From contig JAJDEA010000051.1 of the NCBI GenBank assembly GCA_029260035.1, positions 1 through 35,514 on the forward strand: 35,514 nucleotides of DNA. Direction: 5' to 3'. Under the pieces are notes generated by a model that ran no database searches, was not told the DNA's origin, and saw nothing but the letters and a program-made list of their open reading frames with translations. Positions within the stretch are counted from its first letter, which is position 1, and every line of letters begins with the position of its first letter. This document shows, in pieces, positions 1 to 8,110 of this stretch. Position numbers and translations under genes: made by a program. The DNA is from Phycisphaerae bacterium. Lineage in GTDB: Bacteria > Planctomycetota > Phycisphaerae > UBA1845.

Positions 1-161
1 TTATTTCTGATATACACGACCACACGCAGATTCAAAGCCACCTGGAGTCGGAACATCGGATTGTTATCGCGGAGCGCTGCGGTAGGCTTCGGGCCAGCCC
101 ACACTATTACAACACCGAGGCGGAAATCGACCAATTGATCGATGCCCTGCCTAAACACTAG
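1..161 (+). CDS. C-terminal end of a class V aminotransferase (cysteine desulfurase-like fold), partial
   Basis: The first two bases finish a codon. From base 3 the frame is open to TAG at 159-161 and encodes about 52 residues. The end resembles the C-terminus of class V PLP aminotransferases: a basic RLRASPHYYNT segment followed by an acidic helix (EAEIDQLIDALPKH). In this family the segment closes the small domain over the active site, and the conserved Arg-x-Ser-x-H-x-Y-N pattern contacts substrate. The catalytic lysine and most of the protein lie left of the window, so desulfurase, serine-pyruvate aminotransferase and related activities cannot be separated. It converges on the next gene with only 23 bases between the stops. 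Confidence 0.7.
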   Translation, partial: ISDIHDHTQIQSHLESEHRIVIAERCGRLRASPHYYNTEAEIDQLIDALPKH

Positions 162-184
162 AGCCGAAAATCCACGCAGAAACA

Positions 185-895
185 CTAAGGCGATGCCGAG
201 CCGGTATTGTCAATGATTTGAGCGTCGGCAGGTGGGATCAATACGAACCGATCCGGATCGATCTTTGGGTTAATCTTGATATCCGAATAGGTCAGTGTCA
301 GAATTTCCTGGTCGATCCCATTGATTCCGGACAGCTTGACAAGCATGCCCGTCTTTTTTGCAAAATAGATCTTGGCCTTTTCATAAGGCTGATTCGTAGA
401 ATCTTTGAGCGTGGCTTCGATCACGAACACGTCCATTCCTTCAAGTTTCTCGTCGGGAAGAACGGCAAGTTTGTTCTTTTCTTTGAGATCATCAAACATC
501 ATTCGTCCGCCGGGCGATCCCAGCCGAGATGTTGGCCGTTCTTTGGTGACTATTGTGCCGTCAGGGGATTCGCGGATTGCGACGGTTTTCTCGTCGTCGG
601 ACACTGACGTCGTTGATGTTTTCAACTCAGGACCACCCGCGGACTGCGTCATGTGCATTTCCATGCGCAATAGGTTCTTGCCGCCGGCTTTCCAGTAATC
701 AACTGAACCTGACGTGTGGATTTTCCTACTATAGTAGGTCATTTCCAGATTCATCTTAGCCGTCATGGAATGAAGATCTTCCCAGGCATCAAGGATTTTT
801 TTCTCGACAGAAGCGGGCGTCTCGCCAGCGCTTGCCGAAGAAGAGCAAACAAGGCATACCATTAATGTCGCCAAAAGGGCGGTTCTATTTCTCAT
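185..895 (-). CDS. Exported LolA-like (outer-membrane lipoprotein-sorting fold) protein
   Basis: The protein has 236 residues. The N-terminus is a clear signal peptide: basic MRNR, a hydrophobic core, then Ala-Ser-Ala before Gly-Glu near residue 24. The mature part begins with a helix (ASVEKKILDAWEDL) and continues with alternating beta segments ending in DPDRFVLIPP, which is the layout of LolA/COG2834-type open beta-barrels that bind lipids or lipoproteins. A Shine-Dalgarno AAGGA lies about 10 bases before the ATG. It lies 33 bases downstream of a paralogue with the same organisation, so the two are probably co-transcribed. No lipobox cysteine is present, so the product is probably soluble in the periplasm. 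The fold call is by resemblance, and the ligand is unknown. Confidence 0.6.
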   Translation of the reverse strand: MRNRTALLATLMVCLVCSSSASAGETPASVEKKILDAWEDLHSMTAKMNLEMTYYSRKIHTSGSVDYWKAGGKNLLRMEMHMTQSAGGPELKTSTTSVSDDEKTVAIRESPDGTIVTKERPTSRLGSPGGRMMFDDLKEKNKLAVLPDEKLEGMDVFVIEATLKDSTNQPYEKAKIYFAKKTGMLVKLSGINGIDQEILTLTYSDIKINPKIDPDRFVLIPPADAQIIDNTGSASP

Positions 896-928
896 GATTC
901 AGTATCCTTAAGGGGCTTAGGTGAAGCT

Positions 929-1678
929 TTACTTCTTTCCTGTCCGGTCGATCACTTCGACGTTCTTTGGCATCTTGAAAACAAAGCGTTCTGAATCGAT
1001 CGGTACGTCAATTTTGAAGTTCTTGTAAGAGACAGTATGTACATTTTCACCCTGGCTGTTTACGCCAACTCGCTGTCGCAACACGCCCGTTGTCTTGTCA
1101 AAATATAGTTTCATACGGACGACGCCGACTCTCGGTCCCTTCTTCGGGACGGCGCCAAGAACATAAACTGCGTTTTTCTCAAGTGTATCATCCGGAAGCA
1201 AAGAAAAGTCGTACATTCGCTTTAGATTGGTCAGAAATGTCTTTCCGCCTGGCAAGTCGTCGAGAGCCTCCACTTTCTGTTTGAGGACCCGCTTTTCTGA
1301 GCCGATTACGCTAAGTCCGGAAGTGAACTTGCCGTCAGATATGGTTGTCCCTGAAGTGTCGAATTTCTTCGTCCCGTTCACGAACTGCTGTGATTTGGCG
1401 TCAATTCGAAATAGCTCTTTGCCTGCGAGCTTTCGGTATTCGACGGTGCCAGTGCTCCCAACTTCGATCTTTCGTCCATCTGTAATCGATTTGAATATGA
1501 CCTTGCCAGCCGAGTCGGCCTTCAAGGTTTGAATTTTTGACCACTTGTCGAGTATCTCTTTTTCGACGCTGGCTAGTGTTTTCTTGGAGGTCGTGTCAGC
1601 CTGGGTTGCGCTGCACCATGCACCCATAACCGTTACAGCCAAGACGAGACTAAGTTTGCCGTTACAAATGAACTTCAT
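929..1678 (-). CDS. Exported LolA-like protein, paralogue of its downstream neighbour
   Basis: The chosen ATG gives 249 residues (MKFICNGKLSLVLAV...). A TTG six codons upstream would give 255, but AAGGGA is correctly spaced only for the ATG. A signal peptide ends near CSATQAD. The mature protein shares its architecture with the next gene: an N-terminal ASVEKEILDKWSKI helix, a GTVEYRK strand, a LPDDTLEKNAVYVL segment matching LPDEKLEGMDVFVI, a YFDKTTGVL strand matching YFAKKTGML, and a final DSERFVFKMP. These shared blocks show that the two genes arose by tandem duplication. It is probably the first gene of a two-gene operon. The function is likely periplasmic lipid or lipoprotein handling, inferred from fold only. 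Confidence 0.6.
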   Translation of the reverse strand: MKFICNGKLSLVLAVTVMGAWCSATQADTTSKKTLASVEKEILDKWSKIQTLKADSAGKVIFKSITDGRKIEVGSTGTVEYRKLAGKELFRIDAKSQQFVNGTKKFDTSGTTISDGKFTSGLSVIGSEKRVLKQKVEALDDLPGGKTFLTNLKRMYDFSLLPDDTLEKNAVYVLGAVPKKGPRVGVVRMKLYFDKTTGVLRQRVGVNSQGENVHTVSYKNFKIDVPIDSERFVFKMPKNVEVIDRTGKK

Positions 1679-1835
1679 AGCAAATCCCTTAAGCAAGTTT
1701 TCTCACAAAATCACTGTTTCAAGATTTCTCGCGAAACGCACAATATCAATGTCGATATCCAGCTATTGTCTTGATGAACGATCATCAACAACAGCATTGT
1801 ACTTCGTTCGCGTAGACAATTAAAGCGCCTGACGA

Positions 1836-1864
1836 TTGACGTTTGTGATTCTGTTCAGTAAGAA
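1836..1864 (+). promoter_or_regulatory. Candidate sigma-70-type promoter for dapL-folK
   Basis: TTGACG at 1836-1841 matches the -35 consensus at five of six bases. It is followed after 17 bases by TAAGAA (1859-1864), a weak -10. It lies in the divergent gap between the LolA-like pair and dapL, about 100 bases before the dapL start. The spacing is ideal but the -10 is poor, so this is only a candidate. Confidence 0.25.
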
Positions 1865-1965
1865 ACCCTTCGAGACGAACTCTATCGGACTTTACCGTTT
1901 CAGGATTGTAACTCGGGCGAATCTTGGCTCGATGTGACGCCCTGCTGAGAAAAAAGGAGTCAGAT

Positions 1966-3135
1966 GTGAATGTGCAGTCGGCGGAAAAGCTTACGCAACT
2001 TCCACCTTATTTGTTTGTAGAAATCGATCAGCGAAAAGATGACGCCATCCGGGCGGGACGCGACGTGATAGACTTCGGCGTGGGCGATCCGGATACGCCA
2101 ACGCCTCAGTTCATTATCGATCGGATGTCCCAGGCGATTGCCGATCCCGGTAGCCATACTTATGCATTCGGGATTGGATCGGAGGCATTTCGGCAAACTA
2201 TTGTCACCTATTTCCATAAGCGATTCGGCGTCTCGTTGGATCCACAGTCTGAAGTCGTCGTACTTCTCGGATCAAAAGAGGGTATTGGTCACTTGCCAAT
2301 AGGCCTGATCGATCCAGGTGATGTCGTACTCGTTCCCGAGCCAGGCTATCCTGTTTACGTCAGCGGCACGATCTTTGCTGGCGGAACGTGCCGCGCGATG
2401 CCTCTGACGGAGGAAAATCACTGGCTTCCCGATCTGGCAGCGATTTCTCCTGAAGTGGCTCGTCGGGCGAAAATATTGTGGCTTAACTATCCCAACAACC
2501 CAACCGGTGCTTGCGCGCCTCGCTCTTTCTTCGAGGAGGCGATTGCGTTCGCTCGGGAATATGACATACTCATTGCACAAGATGCACCTTACTGCGAACT
2601 TTATTTAGGGGAGGAAAAACCGCAAAGCATCCTGGAAATCGACGGAGCGCGCGATGTCGCTGTCGAGTTCCATTCCTTCTCCAAGACGTTCAACATGACC
2701 GGATGGCGGCTGGCGTTTGCAGTTGGAAACCAGGACGCGCTTCGCCTGCTTGCAAAGGTAAAGAGCAACCTTGACTCCGGTGTGTTCAAGGCAGTTCAGG
2801 CGGCCGGGATGGAAGCTCTTTCCGGAATCGATAGGCCGGAGATTGTCGAATTGCGAGCAATGTACCGCAGACGGCTCGACGTGCTGGCCAATGGCTTGCG
2901 CGATATAGGCTGGCCTGTGACTACTCCAGAGGCCACTTTTTACTTGTGGGCCAAGTGCCCGGATGGGTTGGATTCGAGGGAGGTTTGCAGGAGGGCGCTT
3001 GACGAAGCAGACGTCGTTGTGATTCCCGGCGCGGGCTTTGGAAAAACAGCCGAGCGGTTTGTCCGTTTTTCGCTAACACAAAATGAAGCGCGTACCCGCG
3101 AGGCTGTCGAAAGGTTGGCCGGGCTGAAGTGGTAA
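1966..3135 (+). CDS. dapL: LL-diaminopimelate aminotransferase (class I/II PLP aminotransferase)
   Basis: This enzyme converts tetrahydrodipicolinate plus glutamate directly to LL-diaminopimelate for lysine and peptidoglycan precursors. The GTG at 1966 is chosen because AAAAAAGGAG ends seven bases before it; the frame stays open upstream to a TTG at 1924 without a ribosome site. The product is 389 residues, a normal length. Visible family marks are LPPYLF at the start, the GVGDPDTPTP loop, NYPNNPTGA, DAPYCEL, and the PLP lysine in SFSKTFNMTGWR (Lys240). VKSNLDSG after the lysine is typical of DapL-type enzymes rather than aspartate aminotransferases. folK follows 19 bases downstream, so the two are probably co-transcribed. 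A broader-specificity aminotransferase is the main alternative. Confidence 0.75.
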   Translation: MNVQSAEKLTQLPPYLFVEIDQRKDDAIRAGRDVIDFGVGDPDTPTPQFIIDRMSQAIADPGSHTYAFGIGSEAFRQTIVTYFHKRFGVSLDPQSEVVVLLGSKEGIGHLPIGLIDPGDVVLVPEPGYPVYVSGTIFAGGTCRAMPLTEENHWLPDLAAISPEVARRAKILWLNYPNNPTGACAPRSFFEEAIAFAREYDILIAQDAPYCELYLGEEKPQSILEIDGARDVAVEFHSFSKTFNMTGWRLAFAVGNQDALRLLAKVKSNLDSGVFKAVQAAGMEALSGIDRPEIVELRAMYRRRLDVLANGLRDIGWPVTTPEATFYLWAKCPDGLDSREVCRRALDEADVVVIPGAGFGKTAERFVRFSLTQNEARTREAVERLAGLKW

Positions 3136-3154
3136 GCTACGAGGCGAATCGTCG

Positions 3155-3724
3155 ATGAAGAGCCGGAGTTACCTGGGGCTGGGGTCGAATCTCGGAGATC
3201 GACTCAAGAACTTGCGGTCATCTGTTGCAGAATTGTGCCGTCATTCAGGCATTCTTATTGATTTGAAGCAGGATGTCGCCTCTATCTACGAGACGAGCCC
3301 GGTTGGTATTTCTGCGATCCAACCGGTTTTTTTGAACTCCGCCGTTTGTATCCGAACATCGCTGAGTCCGGGTCGGCTTCTGGATGCTTTGCAAGCCATC
3401 GAAGTTCGGCTGGGCAGGGCTCCTGATTCGCACAATAAGCCCCGCACTATTGATATAGATATCCTGATCTTTGACGATCTTGTATGCGCAGACGAATCAT
3501 TGATCGTTCCCCATCCCGGTTTGCACGTTCGGCGGTTTGTGCTGGAGCCTCTTTCTGAAATTGCCGGCGAAGTAATTCACCCCAAGCTCGGCTCGACGAT
3601 CACCGATTTGCGGTGCAACTTGGCTAGGGAAGATGAAGTACAGCAAGTCTCGCGTGTATATGGGCCTGACGCGATAACGCCTGTGATGACAACTGACGAA
3701 CATCCGACACCTAATGAGGAATGA
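3155..3724 (+). CDS. folK: 2-amino-4-hydroxy-6-hydroxymethyldihydropteridine pyrophosphokinase
   Basis: This enzyme transfers pyrophosphate from ATP to 6-hydroxymethyl-7,8-dihydropterin, the step before dihydropteroate synthase in folate synthesis. The protein has 189 residues. Diagnostic motifs are the N-terminal YLGLGSNLGDRLKNL, SPVGISAIQPVFLNSAV, and the metal and nucleotide-binding block RTIDIDILIFDD, followed by VPHPGLHVRRFVLEPL. All standard HPPK signature positions look intact. About 25 residues after the usual end are variable and polar, so a tail extension is present. It follows dapL closely. No folP or folB is adjacent, so folate genes are scattered here. The gene ends 25 bases before the convergent lpxB stop. 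Confidence 0.9.
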   Translation: MKSRSYLGLGSNLGDRLKNLRSSVAELCRHSGILIDLKQDVASIYETSPVGISAIQPVFLNSAVCIRTSLSPGRLLDALQAIEVRLGRAPDSHNKPRTIDIDILIFDDLVCADESLIVPHPGLHVRRFVLEPLSEIAGEVIHPKLGSTITDLRCNLAREDEVQQVSRVYGPDAITPVMTTDEHPTPNEE

Positions 3725-3749
3725 CTGCTCGTTGCGCTGCCAGATCGAA

Positions 3750-4919
3750 TCAATGTCGTCGGCGATTTATCATGCCTAACAGCAATTCAGCTGTTTCCAT
3801 TGAGGCGTCCCTATTTCGCATAGGATCGACCAAGGCTGAAAGTGCTTGCGACACACTCTCTCGCATTTCGTCGCTGCGCAACAGCTCGACAGCTTTCTCT
3901 ATTATGGGATGTGTGGAATTGTAGTAAGGCATGAACTCAGGAACGATATCATCCTGAGCCAGGATGTTCGGCAGTGACAAGTATTCGGTTCGGATCATCC
4001 ATCGCGCGAACAGGTGATAGAAGACACGCGATGCGTTGTACATGACAATCATAGGTTTTCTATGAAACGCGACCTCCAACGCTGAGGTTCCAGAGGCTAC
4101 GAGCACCAGATCCGCCGATTCGATCAAATCGCCGACGCTCTTTTCGCAGACTGTGACTCGACATTTTGCGCGGTTCGCAGATTCATGTACGATCGATGCC
4201 ACGTTCCTGCCTGCAACCGACACGCCAAACGCTGCAGATGGAATGGCCCGAGCAATTCCTTCGGCGACTTCAAGTTGGCCTTGCAACACCTCCTCGACAA
4301 CATGCTTTCGCGAGCCGGGCAGAAGCGCGACAAATGGCGATCCCTTTGACCGAAGCGTACTAACCGTATCGCGGTTGACTTGTTCCCTGGCGACCTGCGA
4401 TGCTAGTGGATGGCCAACGTATGTTGCATCGATGCCTTGATCTCGGAAGAATTTTTCTTCAAATGGCAGGATCGCCGCCACCTGCTCAACGCGATGACGC
4501 AGCTTGTAGATTCGGTGCTTCCCCCAGGCCCACATTTGCGGGGCGATGTAGTACAAAACCGGTATTCCTGCTTCCTGAGCCATTCCAGCTAATGGCAAAT
4601 GAACCGTTGGCGAATCGACAGCAACCGCAGCGTCGAAGGGGAATCGACGAAGATAGCGGGAACTCGTTGAGAGCATGGTGATTGCTCGGCCGATGGACTT
4701 CGCAGCCCCTAAGAGCATCGCGGCGTGACTTGTCATGTCGAAAATGCTCTTACAGCCTGCAGCGACCATCTTCGGACCCGCCACGCCGACAAACCGGACT
4801 GATGGCGACAATCGCCTTGTTGCTTCAATAAGGTGGGCCGCGTGCTTATCACCGCTAGGCTCAGCCGCGCTGATGAAAATCAATGGACTTTGATCGGATT
4901 CAGACATCAATGGGTGCAT
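3750..4919 (-). CDS. lpxB: Lipid-A-disaccharide synthase
   Basis: LpxB joins UDP-2,3-diacylglucosamine and lipid X to form the lipid A disaccharide at the inner membrane. The protein has 389 residues, a normal size. GT19 marks include AAEPSGDKHAAHL near the N-terminus, VGVAGPKM, IAPQMWAWGKHRI, LPFEEKFF, YVGHPLASQV, LLPGSRKHVVEEV and ASGTSALEVA. The start is uncertain: AGGAGG lies only two bases before the first ATG (4919) but 14 before a second in-frame ATG (4907), so translation may begin at MSESDQ. It converges with folK and diverges from rpsB. Its presence points to a lipid A-like outer membrane. Confidence 0.9.
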   Translation of the reverse strand: MHPLMSESDQSPLIFISAAEPSGDKHAAHLIEATRRLSPSVRFVGVAGPKMVAAGCKSIFDMTSHAAMLLGAAKSIGRAITMLSTSSRYLRRFPFDAAVAVDSPTVHLPLAGMAQEAGIPVLYYIAPQMWAWGKHRIYKLRHRVEQVAAILPFEEKFFRDQGIDATYVGHPLASQVAREQVNRDTVSTLRSKGSPFVALLPGSRKHVVEEVLQGQLEVAEGIARAIPSAAFGVSVAGRNVASIVHESANRAKCRVTVCEKSVGDLIESADLVLVASGTSALEVAFHRKPMIVMYNASRVFYHLFARWMIRTEYLSLPNILAQDDIVPEFMPYYNSTHPIIEKAVELLRSDEMRESVSQALSALVDPMRNRDASMETAELLLGMINRRRH

Positions 4920-5383
4920 GGCCTCCTATCGTTTTTCGAGGGCGTATTCGTGCAGGCCTCTCTTGGGACAGGCATGGGGCAATTGTTCAATGGTAGCATT
5001 GCCGAGGAACCCTACCGGACTCAACAACCGCGGTCAAACTGGTACGCAATGATCGGGATTGTTGTAACTATCTATGCTGTAAAGAGTTATGTCCCTGTTG
5101 GGTGCCTTGCTGAGGCGGGCGACGAGCTCATCTACTCGTTAGAACACATGCTTAATTGAGTTTTCCATTGACAGTAATCGGACAAAACACGGAGTTGGCG
5201 AGTCGATTACGATGGCCCTTGAAGCCTTAGTGATAGGGGGGGATTCAGGAAAGAAGCGGTGCATTAGGGCCTACACAAGAATTGAATTATCGTGGCTTGC
5301 TGGCGTGAAAGTATCTGTTACACTTGCGGGTCTATCAATGTGGTTTTCGCGTCTTTGGTGCAACTGCAGCGTGGAGGTGTTGT
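4920..5383. other. 464-base divergent gap between lpxB and rpsB; no gene seen
   Basis: Short open frames here have no ribosome site and no recognisable protein. The stretch must hold the promoters for lpxB (minus) and rpsB (plus). It contains a perfect TTGACA at 5168-5173, though no good -10 lies 16-18 bases after it, and an inverted repeat listed separately. A leader that S2 uses to control its own synthesis would be expected here from other bacteria, but no known S2-binding structure was identified. Confidence 0.5.
5174..5210. repeat. Inverted repeat in the rpsB leader region
   Basis: GTAATCG at 5174-5180 is the exact reverse complement of CGATTAC at 5204-5210, with a 23-base loop. It starts immediately after a perfect TTGACA. 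It could be an operator or part of a leader RNA fold. A seven-base match of this kind can arise by chance. Confidence 0.3.
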
Positions 5384-5386
5384 TTG
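5373..5386 (+). promoter_or_regulatory. Ribosome binding site fixing a TTG start for rpsB
   Basis: GGAGG at 5373-5377 is followed after six bases by TTG at 5384-5386. Translation from this TTG gives the usual S2 N-terminus (ATELVRQLVDSGIHFGHKAS). The frame stays open 60 bases upstream, but that stretch lacks S2 similarity and a ribosome site. Confidence 0.75.
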
Positions 5387-6244
5387 GCAACGGAGTTGGT
5401 ACGTCAATTAGTTGATTCCGGCATTCACTTTGGCCATAAGGCCAGCCGGTGGAACCCGAAAATGGCACCGTACATTTTCGGGAAGAGGAATACGATCCAT
5501 ATCTTGGATATTCGCGAGACGATCAAAGGGCTTCTTCGTGCAAAGAAGTTTCTGTCGCGCGTTGTGGCTGGCGGCAAAGATGTCTTGATTGTCGGAACCA
5601 AGCGGCAGGCGCGTGGGCTGGTCAAACAGCACGCGATGCGAATTGGGATGCCATTTGTCAATGAACGCTGGCTTGGGGGAACCCTGACCAATTTCAAGAC
5701 AATTCGCTCTCGTCTTTCGAGGCTTGTGGAACTCGAAACGGCAGAGGCAGATGGTACGGCTTTGGAATACAGCAAGAAGATGATTGCGACCCGGTTGCGC
5801 GAGTTGACAAAAATTAGGCGCAACCTTGATGGCATTCGCACGATGGAAAAGCTTCCCGGTGCGCTTGTTGTCATAGACGTTCACCGGGAACACAACGCTG
5901 TAAGAGAGGCCAAAAATCTTCGTATTCCGACGATATGCCTGATTGATACCGATTCCGATCCGGATTTCGCGGATTTGCCAATTCCGGGCAACGACGACGC
6001 GATTCGGTCGATTGATGCGATCCTGACGCATCTTTCTGAAGCAATCGAGGAGGGGAAGCGGGGGCGTGTCGCTGAATCTCGTGATTCTTCTGCTGGTGCG
6101 CGTGCTGCTGGTTTGGAAAGCCAATCCGGTACGGCGGAAATGATGGCAGCCCAGGCAGTTGCGACTGCAGCTGATACTCCAAAGGCTGCTGGTGGCACCG
6201 AAGCAGGTGACGCAGGCGTGGCCTCGGGCACTGCGGCGGAATGA
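5384..6244 (+). CDS. rpsB: 30S ribosomal protein S2
   Basis: S2 sits on the back of the small ribosomal subunit and is needed for S1 binding. From the TTG start the protein has 286 residues. Recognisable blocks are GIHFGHKASRWNPKM, the FGKRNTIHILDIRET strand, VGTKRQARGLV, NERWLGGTLTNFKTI, LPGALVVIDVHRE and IPTICLIDTDSDPD near the 3' end of the core. Residues from about 230 onward form an extra Ala/Gly/Thr-rich tail that most S2 proteins lack. It is the first gene of rpsB-tsf-pyrH-frr, the common bacterial order. The gap to tsf is 183 bases with no clear terminator. Confidence 0.95.
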   Translation: MATELVRQLVDSGIHFGHKASRWNPKMAPYIFGKRNTIHILDIRETIKGLLRAKKFLSRVVAGGKDVLIVGTKRQARGLVKQHAMRIGMPFVNERWLGGTLTNFKTIRSRLSRLVELETAEADGTALEYSKKMIATRLRELTKIRRNLDGIRTMEKLPGALVVIDVHREHNAVREAKNLRIPTICLIDTDSDPDFADLPIPGNDDAIRSIDAILTHLSEAIEEGKRGRVAESRDSSAGARAAGLESQSGTAEMMAAQAVATAADTPKAAGGTEAGDAGVASGTAAE

Positions 6245-6427
6245 TCGGCCTTAACGGTTCCGACGCAACCGAATGATGATCTGGGCGCGTCGCGCTCAAC
6301 CAACCCGAGTCTCCATATTTCTTAAGTGGAATTCAAGCGCGAATAGCGCGATATCCAGCAATAAGGGCAAACAGAAGCTACATGCGGCCTGGTTAAGGCA
6401 GGTCTGAGAAGCGAAAGGGTGTATAGT

Positions 6428-7261
6428 ATGGCAGCGATAACGGCTCAAATGGTCAAAGAGCTTCGAGCGAAAACAGACCTTCCCATGATGGAGTGCAAGC
6501 AGGCGCTGAGCGAGTGCGACGGCGATTTTGATGCGTCCGTAGACTGGCTTCGCAAGAAACACAAGGGCAAGCTTGCGGATCGTGCAGATCGTGCTACGGG
6601 CGAAGGGCGAGTAGCTGTGTACATCGACGAAGCGCGAAAACTAGGGGCCATCATCGAGCTGCAATGTGAGACGTCGCCGGTTGCCAAGAACGATTTTTTC
6701 GTCGACTTTGCGAATGCTATTGCAAAGAAAGTTGCTGATGGCAGCGAGTCGTCACCCGACCCGGAGGCTATTCGACAGGTGCCAGAAATTGATGCGCAAT
6801 TCACTGACGTGTATGGCCGATTGCGTGAGACCATGAATATCAAGTGCTGCCGGCGTATGGAAGGAAATTATCTCGCATCGTATGTCCATCACGACGGCAA
6901 GAGCGGTGTGTTACTTGCCCTCGATGCTGAGCCAAAATCAGAACAGAATGTGGCTGGTGATCTCTGTATGCACGCACTCTTCACGAATCCCGTAGCTGTG
7001 GATCGCGACGGCGTTCCGAAGGAGGAAATCGAAACGGTTCGAAAGCAAGCTCTGGACATGGCGGCTGCCGAAGGAAAGAACGAATCTATTTCTGAAAAAA
7101 TTGCGGATGGCAAAGTGAACGCCTTCTATGCAGAGAGAGTCCTGGTGGAACAGCTGCATGTCAAAGCCGACGACTACGGCAAGAAAAAGGTCGGCGATGT
7201 GTTGAAGGAGGCATCGGTTTCAGCCGTGACTGATTTGGTCGTAACGAAGGTCGGTGGATAG
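6428..7261 (+). CDS. tsf: Translation elongation factor Ts
   Basis: EF-Ts is the nucleotide exchange factor that regenerates EF-Tu-GTP. The ATG at 6428 has AAGGG eight bases upstream; an in-frame GTG at 6419 overlaps that site and is less likely. The product is 277 residues. The N-terminal UBA-like helix bundle contains TDLPMMECKQAL, the local form of the family's T-G-x-x-M-M-D-C-K motif, followed by DFDASVDWLRKK. The EF-Tu contact block ELQCETSPVAKNDFF (canonically ELNCETDFVAKN) is clear. The C-terminal part contains KVNAFYAERVLVEQ, matching the usual KFYKEVCLLEQ region. A likely terminator follows directly. Confidence 0.95.
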   Translation: MAAITAQMVKELRAKTDLPMMECKQALSECDGDFDASVDWLRKKHKGKLADRADRATGEGRVAVYIDEARKLGAIIELQCETSPVAKNDFFVDFANAIAKKVADGSESSPDPEAIRQVPEIDAQFTDVYGRLRETMNIKCCRRMEGNYLASYVHHDGKSGVLLALDAEPKSEQNVAGDLCMHALFTNPVAVDRDGVPKEEIETVRKQALDMAAAEGKNESISEKIADGKVNAFYAERVLVEQLHVKADDYGKKKVGDVLKEASVSAVTDLVVTKVGG

Positions 7262-7275
7262 CCGAATCAAATCGC

Positions 7276-7297
7276 GGGGCCTAGTGCCCCTTTTTTT
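7276..7297 (+). terminator. Intrinsic terminator between tsf and pyrH
   Basis: GGGGC at 7276-7280 and GCCCC at 7286-7290 form a five-base GC stem around a CTAGT loop, followed directly by seven T residues (7291-7297). The stem is short but all GC with an uninterrupted T-tract, which fits Rho-independent termination or attenuation. It begins 15 bases after the tsf stop and 35 bases before the pyrH start, so it would separate rpsB-tsf from pyrH-frr. Confidence 0.65.
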
Positions 7298-7331
7298 ATG
7301 GACAAACACGGCTGCAGTAAACCTATTTGTG

Positions 7332-8054
7332 ATGAGCGAACCTAGATACAAACGAGTTGTTTTGAAGATTAGCGGCGAAGGCCTTTGTTCCCCCGGAAAT
7401 TCCGGAATCGACGGCCGCCAATTGCTCAAGCTCGCCGAAGAAATCAAGCTCGTTACTGATTTGGGTGTGCAAGTCTGTGTTGTCGTAGGTGGAGGCAACA
7501 TCGTTCGCGGTAGTGCTATCGCCAAAGATTCCCCGATCGAGGAATCAACCGGGCATTATATGGGGATGCTTGCGACGGTCGTCAATGCGCTGGCTGTGCA
7601 AGATACGCTTGAATCGATCGGCGTGCCCACTCGTGTGCAGAGCGCACTTTCGATTGAGAGCGTTTGCGAGAAGTTCATCCGCCGCCGAGCGATTCGACAT
7701 TTGGAAAAAGGCCGAACGGTCATTTTCGCCGCCGGGACAGGAAATCCCTTTGTGACAACGGATACCGGGGCAGCCCTTCGCGCTGCCGAGGTTCGGGCGG
7801 ATGTGTTGCTCAAGGCAACAAAGGTTGACGGAGTTTACACCTCCGATCCAGTCAAGGACCCAACCGCGACTCGAATTGAGAGTCTGTCGTTTCAGGATGT
7901 GATCGAACGACGGCTGGAGATCATGGATGTGAGCGCGTTTGACCTTTGCCAGCGGAGCGGGATTCCGATCATCGTGCTGGATCTGTGGAAAACGGGTAAC
8001 ATGAGTGCGATCGTTCGAGGCGAAGGCATCGGAACGGTAATCGGTGCGGGCTGA
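7332..8054 (+). CDS. pyrH: UMP kinase
   Basis: Bacterial PyrH phosphorylates UMP to UDP with ATP; it is a hexamer of the amino-acid kinase fold. From the ATG at 7332 the length is 240 residues, exactly typical. The frame is open upstream through the tsf terminator, but that portion has no family similarity. Motifs are RVVLKISGEGL at the start, VCVVVGGGNIVRG for phosphate binding, MGMLATVVNALA, FAAGTGNPFVTTDT and KATKVDGVYTSDP. No strong ribosome site is visible. It lies 56 bases upstream of frr, as in many genomes. Confidence 0.95.
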   Translation: MSEPRYKRVVLKISGEGLCSPGNSGIDGRQLLKLAEEIKLVTDLGVQVCVVVGGGNIVRGSAIAKDSPIEESTGHYMGMLATVVNALAVQDTLESIGVPTRVQSALSIESVCEKFIRRRAIRHLEKGRTVIFAAGTGNPFVTTDTGAALRAAEVRADVLLKATKVDGVYTSDPVKDPTATRIESLSFQDVIERRLEIMDVSAFDLCQRSGIPIIVLDLWKTGNMSAIVRGEGIGTVIGAG

Positions 8055-8110
8055 GTTAGCCGTTTCAAAGCGACAGTGACCTAGCACAATTTTCTACGGA
8101 GATTTGATCC

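Noticed and set aside
4976..5055. A tRNA-like stretch (TTCAATGGTAGCA resembles a tRNA D-loop)
   Set aside because: No matching acceptor stem, anticodon arm or T-loop could be built around it.
5408..6124. A 238-codon open frame on the minus strand opposite rpsB
   Set aside because: It is antisense to a certain S2 gene, has no ribosome site and the product matches nothing.
7545..8087. A 180-codon minus-strand open frame opposite pyrH
   Set aside because: It lies almost wholly inside the certain UMP kinase gene in another frame.
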